Source of the DNA: Achromobacter dolens
GTDB lineage: Bacteria > Pseudomonadota > Gammaproteobacteria > Burkholderiales > Burkholderiaceae_B
Direction of reading: 5' to 3'
Length of the DNA: 64,000 bases
Assembly: GCF_902859745.1 (NCBI RefSeq)
Contig: NZ_CADIJW010000011.1
Location: forward strand, 1 to 64,000
Shown: positions 43,602 to 53,080 of the stretch, one piece after another
Layout: each line of letters starts with the position of its first letter
How positions within the stretch are numbered: position 1 is the first letter of the stretch
Position numbers and translations under genes: made by a program
Notes under the pieces: model-generated
What the model was told of the DNA's origin: nothing
The model's database searches: none
Seen by the model: the letters and a program-made list of their open reading frames with translations, nothing else

Positions 43602-43631
43602 TCGACAAAACCAGGGAAATCACCATATAAT
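43602..43631 (+). promoter_or_regulatory. Sigma-70 promoter of rpmI-rplT
   Basis: TCGACA (43602-43607), 18-base spacer, perfect TATAAT (43626-43631). It gives rpmI a leader of about 220 bases, which contains CTTTCCC and GGGAAAG segments able to pair. Confidence 0.8.
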
Positions 43632-43859
43632 CAAAGGCTTTCCCGGATCCAGGCAATTTTTTTCGCCCGGGCCATCGGGGAAAGTTGCAGTACCTCAGCA
43701 GTGGAAGTACCCCCAGAAGTGGCAAGAGGTCATCAAGTTTTGCCGCAATGGTGTAGGTCGAACGTGCTCGCCTTGATGGTCGAGCGCGGCGCCAACCGCC
43801 TTGCGACAAGCACCTCGCGTCATGTAAATCAACAATAGTGTTCAGTTTAGGGAATCATC

Positions 43860-44057
43860 ATGCCCAAGATGAAAACCAAGAAAAGCGCCGCAAAGCGCTT
43901 TCAGGTTCGCGGCAGCGGATCCATCAAGCGTGGTCAGGCGTTCAAGCGTCACATCCTGACCAAGAAGACCACCAAGAACAAGCGCCAACTGCGCGGTTCG
44001 GCGGCGGTTCACGAGACCAACGTGGCTTCCGTGAAAGCCATGATGCCTTTCGCTTGA
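43860..44057 (+). CDS. rpmI: 50S ribosomal protein L35
   Basis: 65 residues, Lys/Arg-rich, with the family start [13 protein letters not shown] and [21 protein letters not shown] precedes the ATG. It is first in an rpmI-rplT pair with its own promoter, instead of lying behind infC as in most bacteria. Confidence 0.98.
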   Translation: MPKMKTKKSAAKRFQVRGSGSIKRGQAFKRHILTKKTTKNKRQLRGSAAVHETNVASVKAMMPFA

Positions 44058-44074
44058 TATAAGGGAGATCTACT

Positions 44075-44434
44075 ATGCCTCGCGTCAAACGCGGCGTTAC
44101 CGCCCGCGCACGTCACAAGAAAGTCATTTCCGCCGCCAAGGGTTACCGTGGCCGCCGCGGTAATGTGTTCCGTATCGCCAAGCAAGCGGTCATGCGCGCT
44201 GGCCAATACGCCTACCGCGACCGCCGCAACAAGAAGCGCACGTTCCGCGCGCTGTGGATCACGCGTATCAACGCCGCCGTCCGCGAACACGGCGTCAGCT
44301 ACAGCGTGTTCATCGCCGGCCTGAAGAAGGCTGCGATCGAACTCGACCGCAAGGTCCTGGCCGATCTGGCCGTGCGCGACAAGGCCGGCTTTGCCGCCAT
44401 CGTGCAGCAAGCCAAGGCTGCCTTGGCTGCCTGA
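44075..44434 (+). CDS. rplT: 50S ribosomal protein L20
   Basis: 119 residues. [30 protein letters not shown] is the canonical start. L20 is needed for early 50S assembly and in other bacteria represses its own operon by binding the leader. It follows rpmI by 17 bases with AAGGGAG in front. A terminator/attenuator separates it from pheS. Confidence 0.98.
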   Translation: MPRVKRGVTARARHKKVISAAKGYRGRRGNVFRIAKQAVMRAGQYAYRDRRNKKRTFRALWITRINAAVREHGVSYSVFIAGLKKAAIELDRKVLADLAVRDKAGFAAIVQQAKAALAA

Positions 44435-44463
44435 TCGCGCGCTTTAACTCATCGCGCATCGCT

Positions 44464-44497
44464 GCAAACGGGGCTGTAATGGCCCCGTTTGCGTTTT
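44464..44497 (+). terminator. Terminator or attenuator between rplT and pheS
   Basis: GCAAACGGGGC (44464-44474), 7-base loop, GCCCCGTTTGC (44482-44492), then GTTTT. It ends 15 bases before the pheS ATG, so read-through would set the pheST level. Confidence 0.85.
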
Positions 44498-44511
44498 GAA
44501 GGCTGGATTTC

Positions 44512-45534
44512 ATGACTCAATCGGTTGACGACCTGGTTTCCCAGGCGCAGGAACTGTTCGCCGCGGCCAACAATGCCGCCGCGCTCGAAAACGCAAAGGC
44601 CCGCTTCCTGGGCAAGGACGGCGCGCTGACGGTCCTGCTCAAGGGCCTGGGCAAGCTCGATCCCGAGCAGAAGCGCGACATGGGCGCCCGCATCAATCAG
44701 GCCAAGCAGAAGGTCGAAGAGCTCCTGAACCTGCGCCGCGCGGCCCTGGTGCAAGCAGAACTGGATGCCCGACTGGCGTCCGAAACCATTGACGTATCGT
44801 TGCCGGGCCGTGGCCGCGTGCCGGGCGGCATCCATCCGGTCATCCGCACCTGGGAGCGTGTCGAAGAGATCTTCCGCTCCATCGGCTTTGACGTGGCCGA
44901 CGGCCCCGAAGTCGAGAACGACTGGACCAATTTCACCGCGCTCAACAACCCGCTGGACCATCCGGCGCGTTCCATGCAGGACACGTTCTACGTCGACATG
45001 AAAGACGCCGACGGCCTGCCGCTGCTGCTGCGCACGCACACCAGCCCCATGCAGGTGCGTTACGCCCGCATGCACAAGCCGCCCATCAAGGTCATCGCGC
45101 CGGGGCGCACCTACCGCGTCGACAGCGACGCCACGCACTCGCCCATGTTCCACCAGGTGGAAGGGCTCTGGATCGCCGAGGACATCTCGTTCGCCGACCT
45201 GAAGGGCGTGTACACCGATTTCCTGCGTTGCTTCTTCGAAAGCGACGATCTCGTCGTGCGTTTCCGCCCGTCGTTCTTCCCGTTCACCGAGCCGTCGGCC
45301 GAAATCGACATGATGTTCACCTCGGGCCCGAACCGCGGCCGCTGGCTGGAGATCTCCGGCTCGGGCCAGGTGCACCCGCAGGTGGTGCGCAACTTCGGCC
45401 TGGACCCCGAGCGTTACATCGGCTTTGCCTTCGGTTCCGGCCTGGAGCGCCTGACGATGCTGCGCTACGGCGTCAACGACCTGCGCCAGTTCTACGAAGG
45501 CGATTTGCGCTTCCTGCGCCAGTTCAACGAATAA
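44512..45534 (+). CDS. pheS: Phenylalanyl-tRNA synthetase alpha subunit
   Basis: 340 residues. N-terminal coiled coil (tRNA-binding), then the class II core: [41 protein letters not shown] (motif 2 region), [25 protein letters not shown] and [15 protein letters not shown] (motif 3). It joins PheT in an alpha2-beta2 enzyme. Transcribed with pheT 14 bases downstream. Confidence 0.98.
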   Translation: MTQSVDDLVSQAQELFAAANNAAALENAKARFLGKDGALTVLLKGLGKLDPEQKRDMGARINQAKQKVEELLNLRRAALVQAELDARLASETIDVSLPGRGRVPGGIHPVIRTWERVEEIFRSIGFDVADGPEVENDWTNFTALNNPLDHPARSMQDTFYVDMKDADGLPLLLRTHTSPMQVRYARMHKPPIKVIAPGRTYRVDSDATHSPMFHQVEGLWIAEDISFADLKGVYTDFLRCFFESDDLVVRFRPSFFPFTEPSAEIDMMFTSGPNRGRWLEISGSGQVHPQVVRNFGLDPERYIGFAFGSGLERLTMLRYGVNDLRQFYEGDLRFLRQFNE

Positions 45535-45548
45535 CAGACGGCTAGATC

Positions 45549-47966
45549 ATGCAATTTCCCGAATCCTGGCTGCGTACGCTGGTCAATCCTCCGATCGCAA
45601 CCGATGAACTCGCGCACCGGCTCACCATGGCCGGCCTGGAAGTCGAAGACACCGTGCCGGCCGCGCCCGCGTTCACGGGCGTGGTGGTCGCGCACATCGT
45701 CGAGATCGCCCCGCACCCCGATGCCGACAAGCTGCGCGTCTGCCAAGTCGATGACGGCTCCGGCGCGCTGCTGCAGATCGTCTGCGGCGCGCCCAACGCG
45801 GCCGCCGGCCTGAAGGTGCCGCTGGCCCGCGTCGGCGCGGAACTGCCCGGCGGCATGAAGATCGGCGTGGCCAAGATGCGCGGCGTGCAATCGTCGGGCA
45901 TGCTGTGCTCGGCGCGCGAACTGGGCCTGTCGCAGGACCATGCCGGCCTGCTGGAGCTGCCGGCCGATATGGCGCCGGGCCAGTCGATCCGCGAAGCGCT
46001 GGACCTGGACGACACGCTCTTCACGCTGAAGATGACGCCCAACCGCGCCGATTGCCTGTCGATCCTGGGCGTGGCGCGCGAAGTCGCCGCGCTGACCGGC
46101 GCGCCGCTGTCGGTGCCGACCGCCAAGGCCGTGCCCGTGACGCTGGACGAGCTGCGTCCGGTCAGGATCGAGGCGCCCGACCTGTGTGGACGCTTTGGCG
46201 GCCGCGTGATCCGCGGCGTGAACGCCCGCGCGCAGACCCCCGCGTGGATGAAGACGCGCCTGGAGCGTGCCGGCCAGCGTTCGGTGTCGGCGCTGGTGGA
46301 CATCTCCAACTACGTCATGCTGGAACTGGGCCGTCCCTCGCACGTGTTCGACCTGGACAAGATCCATGGCGACCTGTCGGTGCGCTGGGCGCGCGAAGGC
46401 GAGACGCTCGAGCTGCTGAACGGCCAGACCGTCACGCTGGATTCGAAGGTCGGCGTGGTGGTGGCCGGCGATCAGGTCGAAAGCCTGGCCGGCATCATGG
46501 GCGGCCAGGCCACGGCGGTCACGCTCGACACGCAGAACATCTACCTGGAAGCCGCGTTCTGGTGGCCGCAATCGCTGGCCGGCCGCGCGCGCCGCTTCAA
46601 GTTCAGTTCCGAGGCCAGCCACCGCGGCGAGCGCGGCGTGGACTTCGCCACGATCCCGCAGCACATCGAATTCATCACGCGCCTGATCGTCGACATCTGC
46701 GGCGGGCAGGCCGGTCCGCTGGACGACCAGATCGTCAACCTGCCCAAGCGCGAGCCGGTTCGCATGCGCCTGGCGCGCTGCCACCGCCTGCTGGGCGTGC
46801 CCGTCACGCAGGCCGAAGTCGCCAAGATCTTCGGCAGCCTGGGGCTGGAATTCACGCTCGATGGCGATGACTTCATCGTCACTCCGCCGTCGTATCGCTT
46901 CGACCTCGAGATCGAGGAAGACCTGATCGAAGAAGTGGCCCGCATCTACGGCTTCGAGAACATTCCCACGGTGCCGCCGCTGGCGCGCGCCAAGATGTTC
47001 TCGCAACCCGAAGTGCGCCGTGGTCCGCACGCGCTGCGCCGCCTGGCCGCCGCGCAGGACTACCAGGAAGTCGTCAACTACAGCTTCGTCGAAGCCGAGT
47101 GGGAACGCGACTACGCGGGCAACGACACGCCGGTCAAGCTGGTCAACCCGATCGCCAGCCACCTGTCGGTGATGCGTTCGAGCCTGATCGCCGGCCTGGT
47201 GGCCAACATCCGCCACAACGCCAACCGCAAGCAGACGCGCGTGCGCCTGTTCGAGCTTGGCCGCGTCTTCGCGCGCGATGACGCGGCGCAGGACGGTCCG
47301 CTGGAAGTGGCCGGCGTGCGCCAGCCGCTCAAGCTGGCGGGCGCCGCGTGGGGCCCGTCGGTGGAAGAGCAGTGGGGCGTACCCACCCGACAGGTCGATT
47401 TCTTCGACGTGAAGATGGACGTCCAGGCGTTGTTCGGCGCCCGCGGCGCGCGCCTGCGCTTCGAAGCGGCGGCGCATCCCGCGCTGCATCCGGGCCGCAG
47501 CGCCCGCGTCACGCTGGATGGCAAGCAGGTCGGCTGGATCGGTGAGCTGCATCCGCGTTGGGCGCAGCAGGCAGACCTGGCACACGCGCCGGTGGTGTTC
47601 GAGCTGGACGTGGATGCCCTGTCCGAAGGCGAACTGCCGCAGGTGCGCGAATTGTCGCGCCAGCCGGTGGTGGTGCGCGACCTGGCCCTCTGGGTCGACG
47701 CGCCCGTGACCGTTCAGTCCATGCTGGACACGGTGACGGCGACGGTCAAGGCCGATCCGCAACTGGCCGTGGTGCAGGACGTGCGCCTGTTCGACGTCTG
47801 GCGCGAAAAGGCCCAGGGCGAACAGCCCGTGGCCGAGAAAAGCCTTGCGTTCCGTTTCTGGCTACAGGACACTGAGGTCACACTGGACGAAGCCCGAGTG
47901 GCCGATTGCCTGGCGCGCATCAAAGACGCTTTGGTCAGTGCCCACGGCGCGCGCCAGCGCGCTTGA
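45549..47966 (+). CDS. pheT: Phenylalanyl-tRNA synthetase beta subunit
   Basis: 805 residues, normal length. N-terminal tRNA-binding OB domain ([24 protein letters not shown]), B3/B4 editing region, B5 ([17 protein letters not shown]), catalytic-like core and the C-terminal ferredoxin-fold anticodon domain ([13 protein letters not shown]). It edits misacylated Tyr-tRNA-Phe. The ihfA start region begins 3 bases after the stop. Confidence 0.98.
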   Translation: MQFPESWLRTLVNPPIATDELAHRLTMAGLEVEDTVPAAPAFTGVVVAHIVEIAPHPDADKLRVCQVDDGSGALLQIVCGAPNAAAGLKVPLARVGAELPGGMKIGVAKMRGVQSSGMLCSARELGLSQDHAGLLELPADMAPGQSIREALDLDDTLFTLKMTPNRADCLSILGVAREVAALTGAPLSVPTAKAVPVTLDELRPVRIEAPDLCGRFGGRVIRGVNARAQTPAWMKTRLERAGQRSVSALVDISNYVMLELGRPSHVFDLDKIHGDLSVRWAREGETLELLNGQTVTLDSKVGVVVAGDQVESLAGIMGGQATAVTLDTQNIYLEAAFWWPQSLAGRARRFKFSSEASHRGERGVDFATIPQHIEFITRLIVDICGGQAGPLDDQIVNLPKREPVRMRLARCHRLLGVPVTQAEVAKIFGSLGLEFTLDGDDFIVTPPSYRFDLEIEEDLIEEVARIYGFENIPTVPPLARAKMFSQPEVRRGPHALRRLAAAQDYQEVVNYSFVEAEWERDYAGNDTPVKLVNPIASHLSVMRSSLIAGLVANIRHNANRKQTRVRLFELGRVFARDDAAQDGPLEVAGVRQPLKLAGAAWGPSVEEQWGVPTRQVDFFDVKMDVQALFGARGARLRFEAAAHPALHPGRSARVTLDGKQVGWIGELHPRWAQQADLAHAPVVFELDVDALSEGELPQVRELSRQPVVVRDLALWVDAPVTVQSMLDTVTATVKADPQLAVVQDVRLFDVWREKAQGEQPVAEKSLAFRFWLQDTEVTLDEARVADCLARIKDALVSAHGARQRA

Positions 47967-47981
47967 ACCATGGGGAACAGT

Positions 47982-48308
47982 ATGCTTGCCGAGCCGCGTA
48001 CCCTGACCAAGGCCGAGCTGGCCGAACTGCTCTTTGAGCGGGTCGGCCTGAATAAGCGCGAGGCCAAGGACATCGTCGACACCTTCTTCGAGGAAATCCG
48101 CGACGCCTTGGCGCGCGGAGATTCCGTCAAGCTTTCGGGCTTCGGAAATTTCCAGGTGCGCGACAAGCCGCCCCGCCCGGGGCGCAATCCCAAGACCGGC
48201 GAGACCATCCCTATCGCCGCACGCCGCGTGGTCACGTTCCACGCAAGTCAGAAACTCAAGAGCGTGGTGGAGCAGGCCACTCCCGCAGCGCCAGATGCCG
48301 AGGAGTGA
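47982..48308 (+). CDS. ihfA: Integration host factor alpha subunit
   Basis: 108 residues (112 if the upstream ATG at 47970 is used). I place the start at 47982 because GGGGA lies at proper spacing before it, while 47970 has none. HU-fold: [43 protein letters not shown], and the DNA-bending arm [14 protein letters not shown] with the intercalating Pro. IHF bends DNA for recombination and sigma-54 promoters, both present in this window. The order pheST-ihfA-merR is conserved in proteobacteria. Confidence 0.97.
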   Translation: MLAEPRTLTKAELAELLFERVGLNKREAKDIVDTFFEEIRDALARGDSVKLSGFGNFQVRDKPPRPGRNPKTGETIPIAARRVVTFHASQKLKSVVEQATPAAPDAEE

Positions 48309-48365
48309 TACGCTTTGTCGGTAATTGTTATCGGCACTCGACGCATCGCGGCATAGAATTCTCTT

Positions 48366-48797
48366 ATGACACGTACCGAATCCACCGTTACCTTACCGCC
48401 CATTCCCGCCAAGCGTTACTTCACCATCGGTGAGGTCAGCGACCTGTGCGGCGTCAAGCCGCATGTGCTGCGGTATTGGGAGCAGGAGTTCACGCAGCTC
48501 AAGCCGGTCAAGCGGCGCGGCAACCGCCGCTACTACCAGCATCACGAAGTGCTGCTGATCCGTCGTATTCGTTCCTTGCTGTACGAGCAGGGCTTCACCA
48601 TCAGCGGCGCGCGCAACCGCCTGGGCGATGCGCGCGACACGCCGCACGATCAGGACGCCGCGGTGCGTCTGACTGGCGCCGAGATGCAGGCCCTGCGCAA
48701 CGAGTTGGGCGATGTGTCGGCGATGCTGGCCGAGGCCCTGGGTTCGGCCGCGACGGCTTCGAACGACAATGCGGTGAGCGTCAACGCCACGGCCTGA
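48366..48797 (+). CDS. MerR-family transcriptional regulator
   Basis: 143 residues. The MerR helix-turn-helix ([50 protein letters not shown]) is followed by a short dimerisation helix; no metal-binding Cys. This is the regulator usually found right after ihfA, of unknown effector. Start ATG at 48366 lies in a 57-base gap after ihfA with TAGAAT-like sequence upstream, so it may have its own promoter. Confidence 0.92.
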   Translation: MTRTESTVTLPPIPAKRYFTIGEVSDLCGVKPHVLRYWEQEFTQLKPVKRRGNRRYYQHHEVLLIRRIRSLLYEQGFTISGARNRLGDARDTPHDQDAAVRLTGAEMQALRNELGDVSAMLAEALGSAATASNDNAVSVNATA

Positions 48798-48958
48798 GCA
48801 TGGCGGTGCATTGCACCGTCGTCTATCCGAGTTGATGGCCCCGCGCCATGCGCGAGCCTTGCCTGTGAGTGTTGCCGGCATCGCGTAAGGCACGCAAATT
48901 TTTTTGAGTATTCGGCACTTTTTTTGCACCAATGCGTGCAAACAATTTTTAGGTCTGC

Positions 48959-48964
48959 TATACT
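48959..48964 (+). promoter_or_regulatory. -10 element of tRNA-Pro promoter
   Basis: TATACT, 10 bases before the tRNA gene, within very AT-rich DNA (runs of T at 48900-48925). The -35 (GTGCAA at 17 bases) is weak. Confidence 0.65.
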
Positions 48965-48972
48965 CTTTTTCT

Positions 48973-49051
<79 letters not shown>

Positions 49052-49061
49052 GCAATACCCT

Positions 49062-49093
49062 AGGGGGTTAGTGATAGTAATCACTAACCCCCT
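49062..49093. terminator. 14-bp perfect inverted repeat beside attL
   Basis: AGGGGGTTAGTGAT (49062-49075), loop AGTA, ATCACTAACCCCCT (49080-49093). It lies between the tRNA 3' end and the int stop. It can serve as terminator for int on the minus strand (weak T-run) and for the tRNA on the plus strand, or as an arm site for recombination. Confidence 0.65.
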
Positions 49094-49096
49094 TTC

Positions 49097-50275
49097 TCAT
49101 TCTGGGGACTTTTGTGGGGACTTCCCGGTTACCGCCCCTCGCTTGAGCACCGTCAACGCCGGACTGCGCGTGTCGGTTGCCGCGATGCGATTTGCATACT
49201 CGACCAGCTTGGTCAGCTCGGCCGCCGAGTAGTGCGAAGTGATACTTCCATCGGTGTGGCCCAGTAGTGCCTTGCGATCCTCTTCCGGCACGTCAGCCGC
49301 GCGCAAGCGACGACCGAAAGTGTGTTTCAGATCATGCACGCGGACACGTCCAAAGCCTGGATGCGCTGGGACGCCGTGCGACGTCTTCCAGTTTTCCGCA
49401 GCGCGCTTGCGCGCACTGCGCCAGGCGGTGTCGTTCATCCTGTGCAGCGCGCGGCCCTCGTAGGGAAACACCCATTCGGGATCCAGGCCGCGCTGCTTGC
49501 GAATGATTGACCTGGCCACGTCGTTCAGCACCACCAGGCGTTCCTCGCCGTTCTTGACGCCCGAATCTTCAAACCGTCCACCAAAATCAGCGGGGATCAG
49601 AAAGACGCTGGTTTCCAGCTCGGGCACCTGGATTTCCCACTCCCATCGCAGTTTGCAGACCTCCTGCTCGCGGCACCCGGTATTCACCTTGTACAAGGCC
49701 ATGGCCTGAAGGTGGTCGGGTAGCTCCTTGAACAGCATGGCCTGTTCCTCCCAAGACAAGGGGTAGGGCTGCCGGCGCGATTTTTCACCGAGCATTTCGA
49801 TCATGGGTACAACCGATAGCCAGGGTCTGCGGTCCTCGTCGCGCCATTTTCTGGCGCAGACGTTGAGCACCCTCACGACGCGCTGCAGCGCGATATTGAT
49901 CGTCCGCGGTGCGCGGCCCAATTCCAGCCGGTCCTCGATATAGGGCTGCAGGGCTTCATCGTCCACTTCATCCAGGTACAGCTCGCCGATGTAAGAATCG
50001 AGCTGCTTGAGATAGATGCCGGTATGCCAAATTGATGGCTGCTGCGCATATTCCTTCAAATAGCGGGTCGCGGCTTCACGGAAGGTGCGGCGGCCGTGGC
50101 GTTTCGCGGCTTGGGCCGCCTGGGCTTCGGCGATGCGCGAGAGGAGGAATTGCTCCGCGTCTGCGCGCGTGCTTGTGCCAGTGCTGCCTCGAATTCGGCC
50201 AACCCCGCGGACGACTTTGTCGATGTGCCAGAGGCCGTCTTTGAGCGTGAGGCCGGTGATTGTTTTTTGCCCCAT
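49097..50275 (-). CDS. int: Phage tyrosine-recombinase integrase
   Basis: 392 residues. N-terminal arm-binding part, central SAM-like core-binding domain (about 60-150) and catalytic domain with Arg202 (NTGCREQE), His314 in HDLKHTFGRR (Lys317 where most have Arg), His340 (LLGHTDGS) and nucleophile Tyr349 (HYS). It catalyses integration into and excision from tRNA-Pro. Oriented toward the tRNA gene, as usual. Its first 220 bases overlap the xis-like gene in another frame. Confidence 0.95.
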   Translation of the reverse strand: MGQKTITGLTLKDGLWHIDKVVRGVGRIRGSTGTSTRADAEQFLLSRIAEAQAAQAAKRHGRRTFREAATRYLKEYAQQPSIWHTGIYLKQLDSYIGELYLDEVDDEALQPYIEDRLELGRAPRTINIALQRVVRVLNVCARKWRDEDRRPWLSVVPMIEMLGEKSRRQPYPLSWEEQAMLFKELPDHLQAMALYKVNTGCREQEVCKLRWEWEIQVPELETSVFLIPADFGGRFEDSGVKNGEERLVVLNDVARSIIRKQRGLDPEWVFPYEGRALHRMNDTAWRSARKRAAENWKTSHGVPAHPGFGRVRVHDLKHTFGRRLRAADVPEEDRKALLGHTDGSITSHYSAAELTKLVEYANRIAATDTRSPALTVLKRGAVTGKSPQKSPE

Positions 50276-50535
50276 AAGCTTGATGCTCCATTGCTATGGC
50301 GGCGCTCGCTGCGAGGGCTATCGTTGCCCGCAGGTGCTGCCTTGTCAATCGCCATGCGCTCGGCATACTCGTCGGCGAAGCGATCGAGTTCTACGCGGTC
50401 GAAGGCGATTCCTTGTTTTCCGATGGTGATTTCACGCAGAAAAGGGCGTGCGTCCTGGTTGAACACCCTGCGGCACATACCGAGGTAGGCGGGCGCTTTT
50501 CCCATTCGTATGAATCGCGGTTGTACGTCCGACAC
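50056..50535 (-). CDS. Excisionase-like small DNA-binding protein, overlapping int
   Basis: 159 residues. The N-terminal 50 residues (RFIRMGKAPAYLGMCRRVFNQDARPFLREITIGKQGIAFDRVELDRFADEYAE) look like the helix-turn-helix of AlpA/Xis-type proteins; the C-terminal half is Ser/Lys/Arg-rich, disordered and shares its DNA with the start of int. The GTG at 50535 has AGGAGG nine bases upstream. It probably directs excision. Either the overlap is real translation or the functional protein is shorter. Confidence 0.65.
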   Translation of the reverse strand: MSDVQPRFIRMGKAPAYLGMCRRVFNQDARPFLREITIGKQGIAFDRVELDRFADEYAERMAIDKAAPAGNDSPRSERRHSNGASSLWGKKQSPASRSKTASGTSTKSSAGLAEFEAALAQARAQTRSNSSSRASPKPRRPKPRNATAAAPSVKPRPAI

Positions 50536-50703
50536 TTATCGGGTCCTCCTAAATTCCATTACCCACCACCAGGGATAGCATCTGAGGCGCCGGCGCCGTT
50601 GTTCTGCCTGGACTCTCGTGTTCGAGCCGGTCATTTCATCGCCCTGTCGATCGCGCGGGTATGATGCGAGCAGATATCTCAACTGCTTTCGAAGGGGCTG
50701 AAC

Positions 50704-51132
50704 TTGGAATTTCGTCGTGCGAAGCTTGTGCCGGAATTGATCATCAGCAACATGGCGGCGAGTAAAAGGTTTTGGGTAGATCTCTGCGGCTTTTCCATTG
50801 CCTATAGTCGAGATGAAGAGGGCTTCGTATATTTGGACCTCAATGGCTCCCAGGTCATGCTTGAAGAGCTCGGAGATGGCAGGAAGTGGATCACCGCGCC
50901 GCTCGAGGCACCTTTGGGTAGAGGGGTGAATTTCGAGATTGAGGTGGCTGAGTTGAGCCCGCTTCTTGAGAAGCTGGCTCAAGTCGGATGGCCGCTCTTC
51001 ATGCAACCTGAAGAAAAGTGGTATCGCCGGGATGCTGTTGAAGTCGGGGTTCGCCAGTTCTTGGTTCAAGATCCGGATGGGTATTTGCTTCGCTTCCAAT
51101 CCAGTCTTGGCGAACGGCCGTTCGCTGGGTAG
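50704..51132 (+). CDS. VOC-family (glyoxalase/bleomycin-resistance-like) protein, probable moron
   Basis: 142 residues with two beta-alpha-beta-beta-beta repeats: KLVPELIISNMAASKRFWVDLCGFSIAYSRDEEGFVYLDLNG and the second half ending VRQFLVQDPDGYLLRFQSSLGERP. This pattern, including the closing DPDGYLLRF, is typical of bleomycin-binding/dioxygenase-like VOC proteins. The TTG start has GAAGGGG upstream. It is transcribed against the recombination operon and looks less GC-rich than its neighbours, so it is probably a lysogenic-conversion gene carried by the phage. The ligand is unknown. Confidence 0.8.
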   Translation: MEFRRAKLVPELIISNMAASKRFWVDLCGFSIAYSRDEEGFVYLDLNGSQVMLEELGDGRKWITAPLEAPLGRGVNFEIEVAELSPLLEKLAQVGWPLFMQPEEKWYRRDAVEVGVRQFLVQDPDGYLLRFQSSLGERPFAG

Positions 51133-51221
51133 CGCGGCCGTCAGGGTGGTGTTGGTTGGGGTGGTCATGCTGACGCTCCAATAGGCGCGGGTTAAGCTTC
51201 GGCAAGAACAGGGAGGGTCAT

Positions 51222-51428
51222 ATGGACTCGCAGGCTCAATGGGAACCTATCGAAGTGGTCCAAAAGGAGGACGGCACATTCGTGTGGGTCGTTTCGTACA
51301 ACAAGCGAATCAGCCCTATTGATGTGTCGTTTATCCAAATGAAAGGGAAGACATCTTTTGCAAGCCGGAAGGAAGCGATCGCAGATGGAGAGCGATACAT
51401 TGCCGAGCAAAAAGCGAAAGGCAATTAG
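51222..51428 (+). CDS. Hypothetical small protein
   Basis: 68 residues, starting after a strong AGGGAGGG. It resembles short beta-rich proteins (WEPIEVVQKEDGTFVWVVSYNKR) with a Lys-rich helical C-terminus. No family recognised. It lies 89 bases after the VOC gene on the same strand and may share its transcript. Confidence 0.6.
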   Translation: MDSQAQWEPIEVVQKEDGTFVWVVSYNKRISPIDVSFIQMKGKTSFASRKEAIADGERYIAEQKAKGN

Positions 51429-51448
51429 CGCTGTCAGTCTCTTAGCCA

Positions 51449-51796
51449 TCACGGTTCAGCCCGGCGTTGTGAGTCAATGACTGCGTCGATAGTCATGCCG
51501 GTGGCGCCCGACGGGGGATGTTTGGTGGCTAGTTCCACATGCGCAGCCCACCACTTGGCGCACTTCCCGGATGCTTTGTTGCACACCACAATTCGCACTC
51601 CGCGCGCATCCCAACCGGTGACTACGCCGAGGAATGAGCCGCGGTGATGGACGACACGCACTTCGGCATCTAGGGGATAGGAACGTTTAAGGGATTCCAG
51701 CAATGCCGCCTCGGCTGCGCGGAATGCGATAAAGGCTCTCTCGACTGCGAGGCTGTAGCCGGGGGCATGGCCGCTCCAATACGATTGAGTGGTCAT
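51449..51796 (-). CDS. Hypothetical phage protein
   Basis: 115 residues, beta-rich middle (AEVRVVHHRGSFLGVVTGWDARGVRIVVCNKASGKCAKWW) preceded by a helix. The KOW/Tudor-like pattern of the middle is only suggestive. Its ATG overlaps the ParB-like stop by 4 bases, so the two are translationally coupled in the leftward operon. Confidence 0.6.
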   Translation of the reverse strand: MTTQSYWSGHAPGYSLAVERAFIAFRAAEAALLESLKRSYPLDAEVRVVHHRGSFLGVVTGWDARGVRIVVCNKASGKCAKWWAAHVELATKHPPSGATGMTIDAVIDSQRRAEP

Positions 51797-52584
51797 GCCG
51801 CTTCCCCTTCCTCGCCCAAAACCCAGCGCAGGGCGGTGGCATAGTCGCCCTGGGCGGTTTCCAAGGCGGCCATGATCTGCTTCCGAGATTTCACGCGGGG
51901 CCGCTCGCCCATCACCGCAGCTTGCTTGAGGCTTCGCTGGTGGGGCGTGGCGTTCTTACCGGCCGCGATCAGCTCGGCCACCTTGGCGCGCTGTTCATCG
52001 GGTTTGAGCTTCACCAGTGCCTTGGCATGGGTGAGGGTGATCTGACCTGCCTCGACGGCGTTCTGCACGGCCTTAGGGCTATCCAGCAGCGCCAGCGTGT
52101 CGCGGACCGTGGTAACCGTGCAGTTGTAGATGACCGCAATCTGATCTTCACCCTTGCCCAAGGCCAGGTGCTGGCGCATCTTCTCGGCGCGCCCCAGCGG
52201 CGTATCAGCGGTACGGGCTTCGTTCTCGCTAACGATCGCGTCCAGGGCGTTCTCGCGTTTGCCCGTGTAGACGATGCCGGGAATCAGTCGCTCTGACACG
52301 CCGCGTTCTCGGCGCCACTGGTTGGCGAGCACGGCGGCTTTCACTCGCTGCCGGCCGAACACGACCTCTGTGTCGCCCGTCTCTGGGTTCTTGGAAACCG
52401 CCACGGGCTCAAGCACGCCCTGGTAGTCGATGTTTCGCGCCAGCGCCTCGTTCACGGGCAGATGTACGCGCTTGTCATAGAGTGGGCTGGATTCGTCGGT
52501 GACGAGAGTCAGCTTGGCGGGATCGAAAGTGAGCAGATTGCTCTGGCCGTCCGCGCCGTACACGTCTTTGGATTTCTTGGCCAT
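51793..52584 (-). CDS. ParB/Spo0J-like nuclease-domain protein of the phage
   Basis: 263 residues. The N-terminal ParB-like domain is visible (LPVNEALARNIDYQGVLEPVAVSKNPETGDTEVVFGRQRVKAA; the CTP-box region FGRQRVKAA replaces GERRWRA), then an ENEARTADTPLGRAEKMRQHLALGKG helical part and an HTH-like IAVIYNCTVTTVRDTLALLDSP. No ParA is encoded nearby, so it is more likely a DNA-binding/CTPase accessory of replication or recombination than a partition protein. Confidence 0.8.
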   Translation of the reverse strand: MAKKSKDVYGADGQSNLLTFDPAKLTLVTDESSPLYDKRVHLPVNEALARNIDYQGVLEPVAVSKNPETGDTEVVFGRQRVKAAVLANQWRRERGVSERLIPGIVYTGKRENALDAIVSENEARTADTPLGRAEKMRQHLALGKGEDQIAVIYNCTVTTVRDTLALLDSPKAVQNAVEAGQITLTHAKALVKLKPDEQRAKVAELIAAGKNATPHQRSLKQAAVMGERPRVKSRKQIMAALETAQGDYATALRWVLGEEGEAA

Positions 52585-52621
52585 GTAGGCTCCGATAGGG
52601 ATAGGTGATACGTCGTGTGCG

Positions 52622-52987
52622 CTATCGCGGATAGGGAACCCAGGTGATCATCGGGCGCTTGGTGGCCTTGCTGATACGGGGCGCTCCGTGCTTGTCGAGC
52701 TTCGGGCCGCGCTGCATGATGCACAGCCGGGAGGTCCGGCCGGTGGCCGCGGCGAGTTTGATGAACTCGCGGGCGAACTGTGGCGCATCGAACGGTGCCG
52801 ATAGCTGCACAGGATTGCCCTTGGCCAGGTGGTACTCCGTCTTGACCTTGATCCAGTCGGCCTGGTCGGATGGCCGCAGGCATGCGCGAACATCCGCGGT
52901 CATGGATTCCTTATATTTTTGCCAAGCCCGCTCGGCGGCTTTCTTCGCGAGCTGCTCGGTCATTCCGTATACGCAAAATGCTCCCAT
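52622..52987 (-). CDS. Hypothetical phage protein
   Basis: 121 residues, mixed charge, no membrane segment. Contains KKAAERAWQKYKESMTADVRACL and ends KATKRPMITWVPYPR. ATG at 52987; a second in-frame ATG (52963) is possible. It lies between recT and the ParB-like gene in the leftward operon. No function recognised. Confidence 0.6.
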   Translation of the reverse strand: MGAFCVYGMTEQLAKKAAERAWQKYKESMTADVRACLRPSDQADWIKVKTEYHLAKGNPVQLSAPFDAPQFAREFIKLAAATGRTSRLCIMQRGPKLDKHGAPRISKATKRPMITWVPYPR

Positions 52988-53080
52988 GTGTTCACCTATG
53001 GGTTTTGATATCGCTGGGTAATGGGGCGGACGGCGCCAGGGGTTGCCTCCATTTGGTGAGGCGCCGCCCAGGGAGAACGG

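Noticed and set aside
43514-43859. Remnant of a second infC before rpmI
   Set aside because: Reading all frames shows no IF-3-like segment; the region is a promoter and leader.
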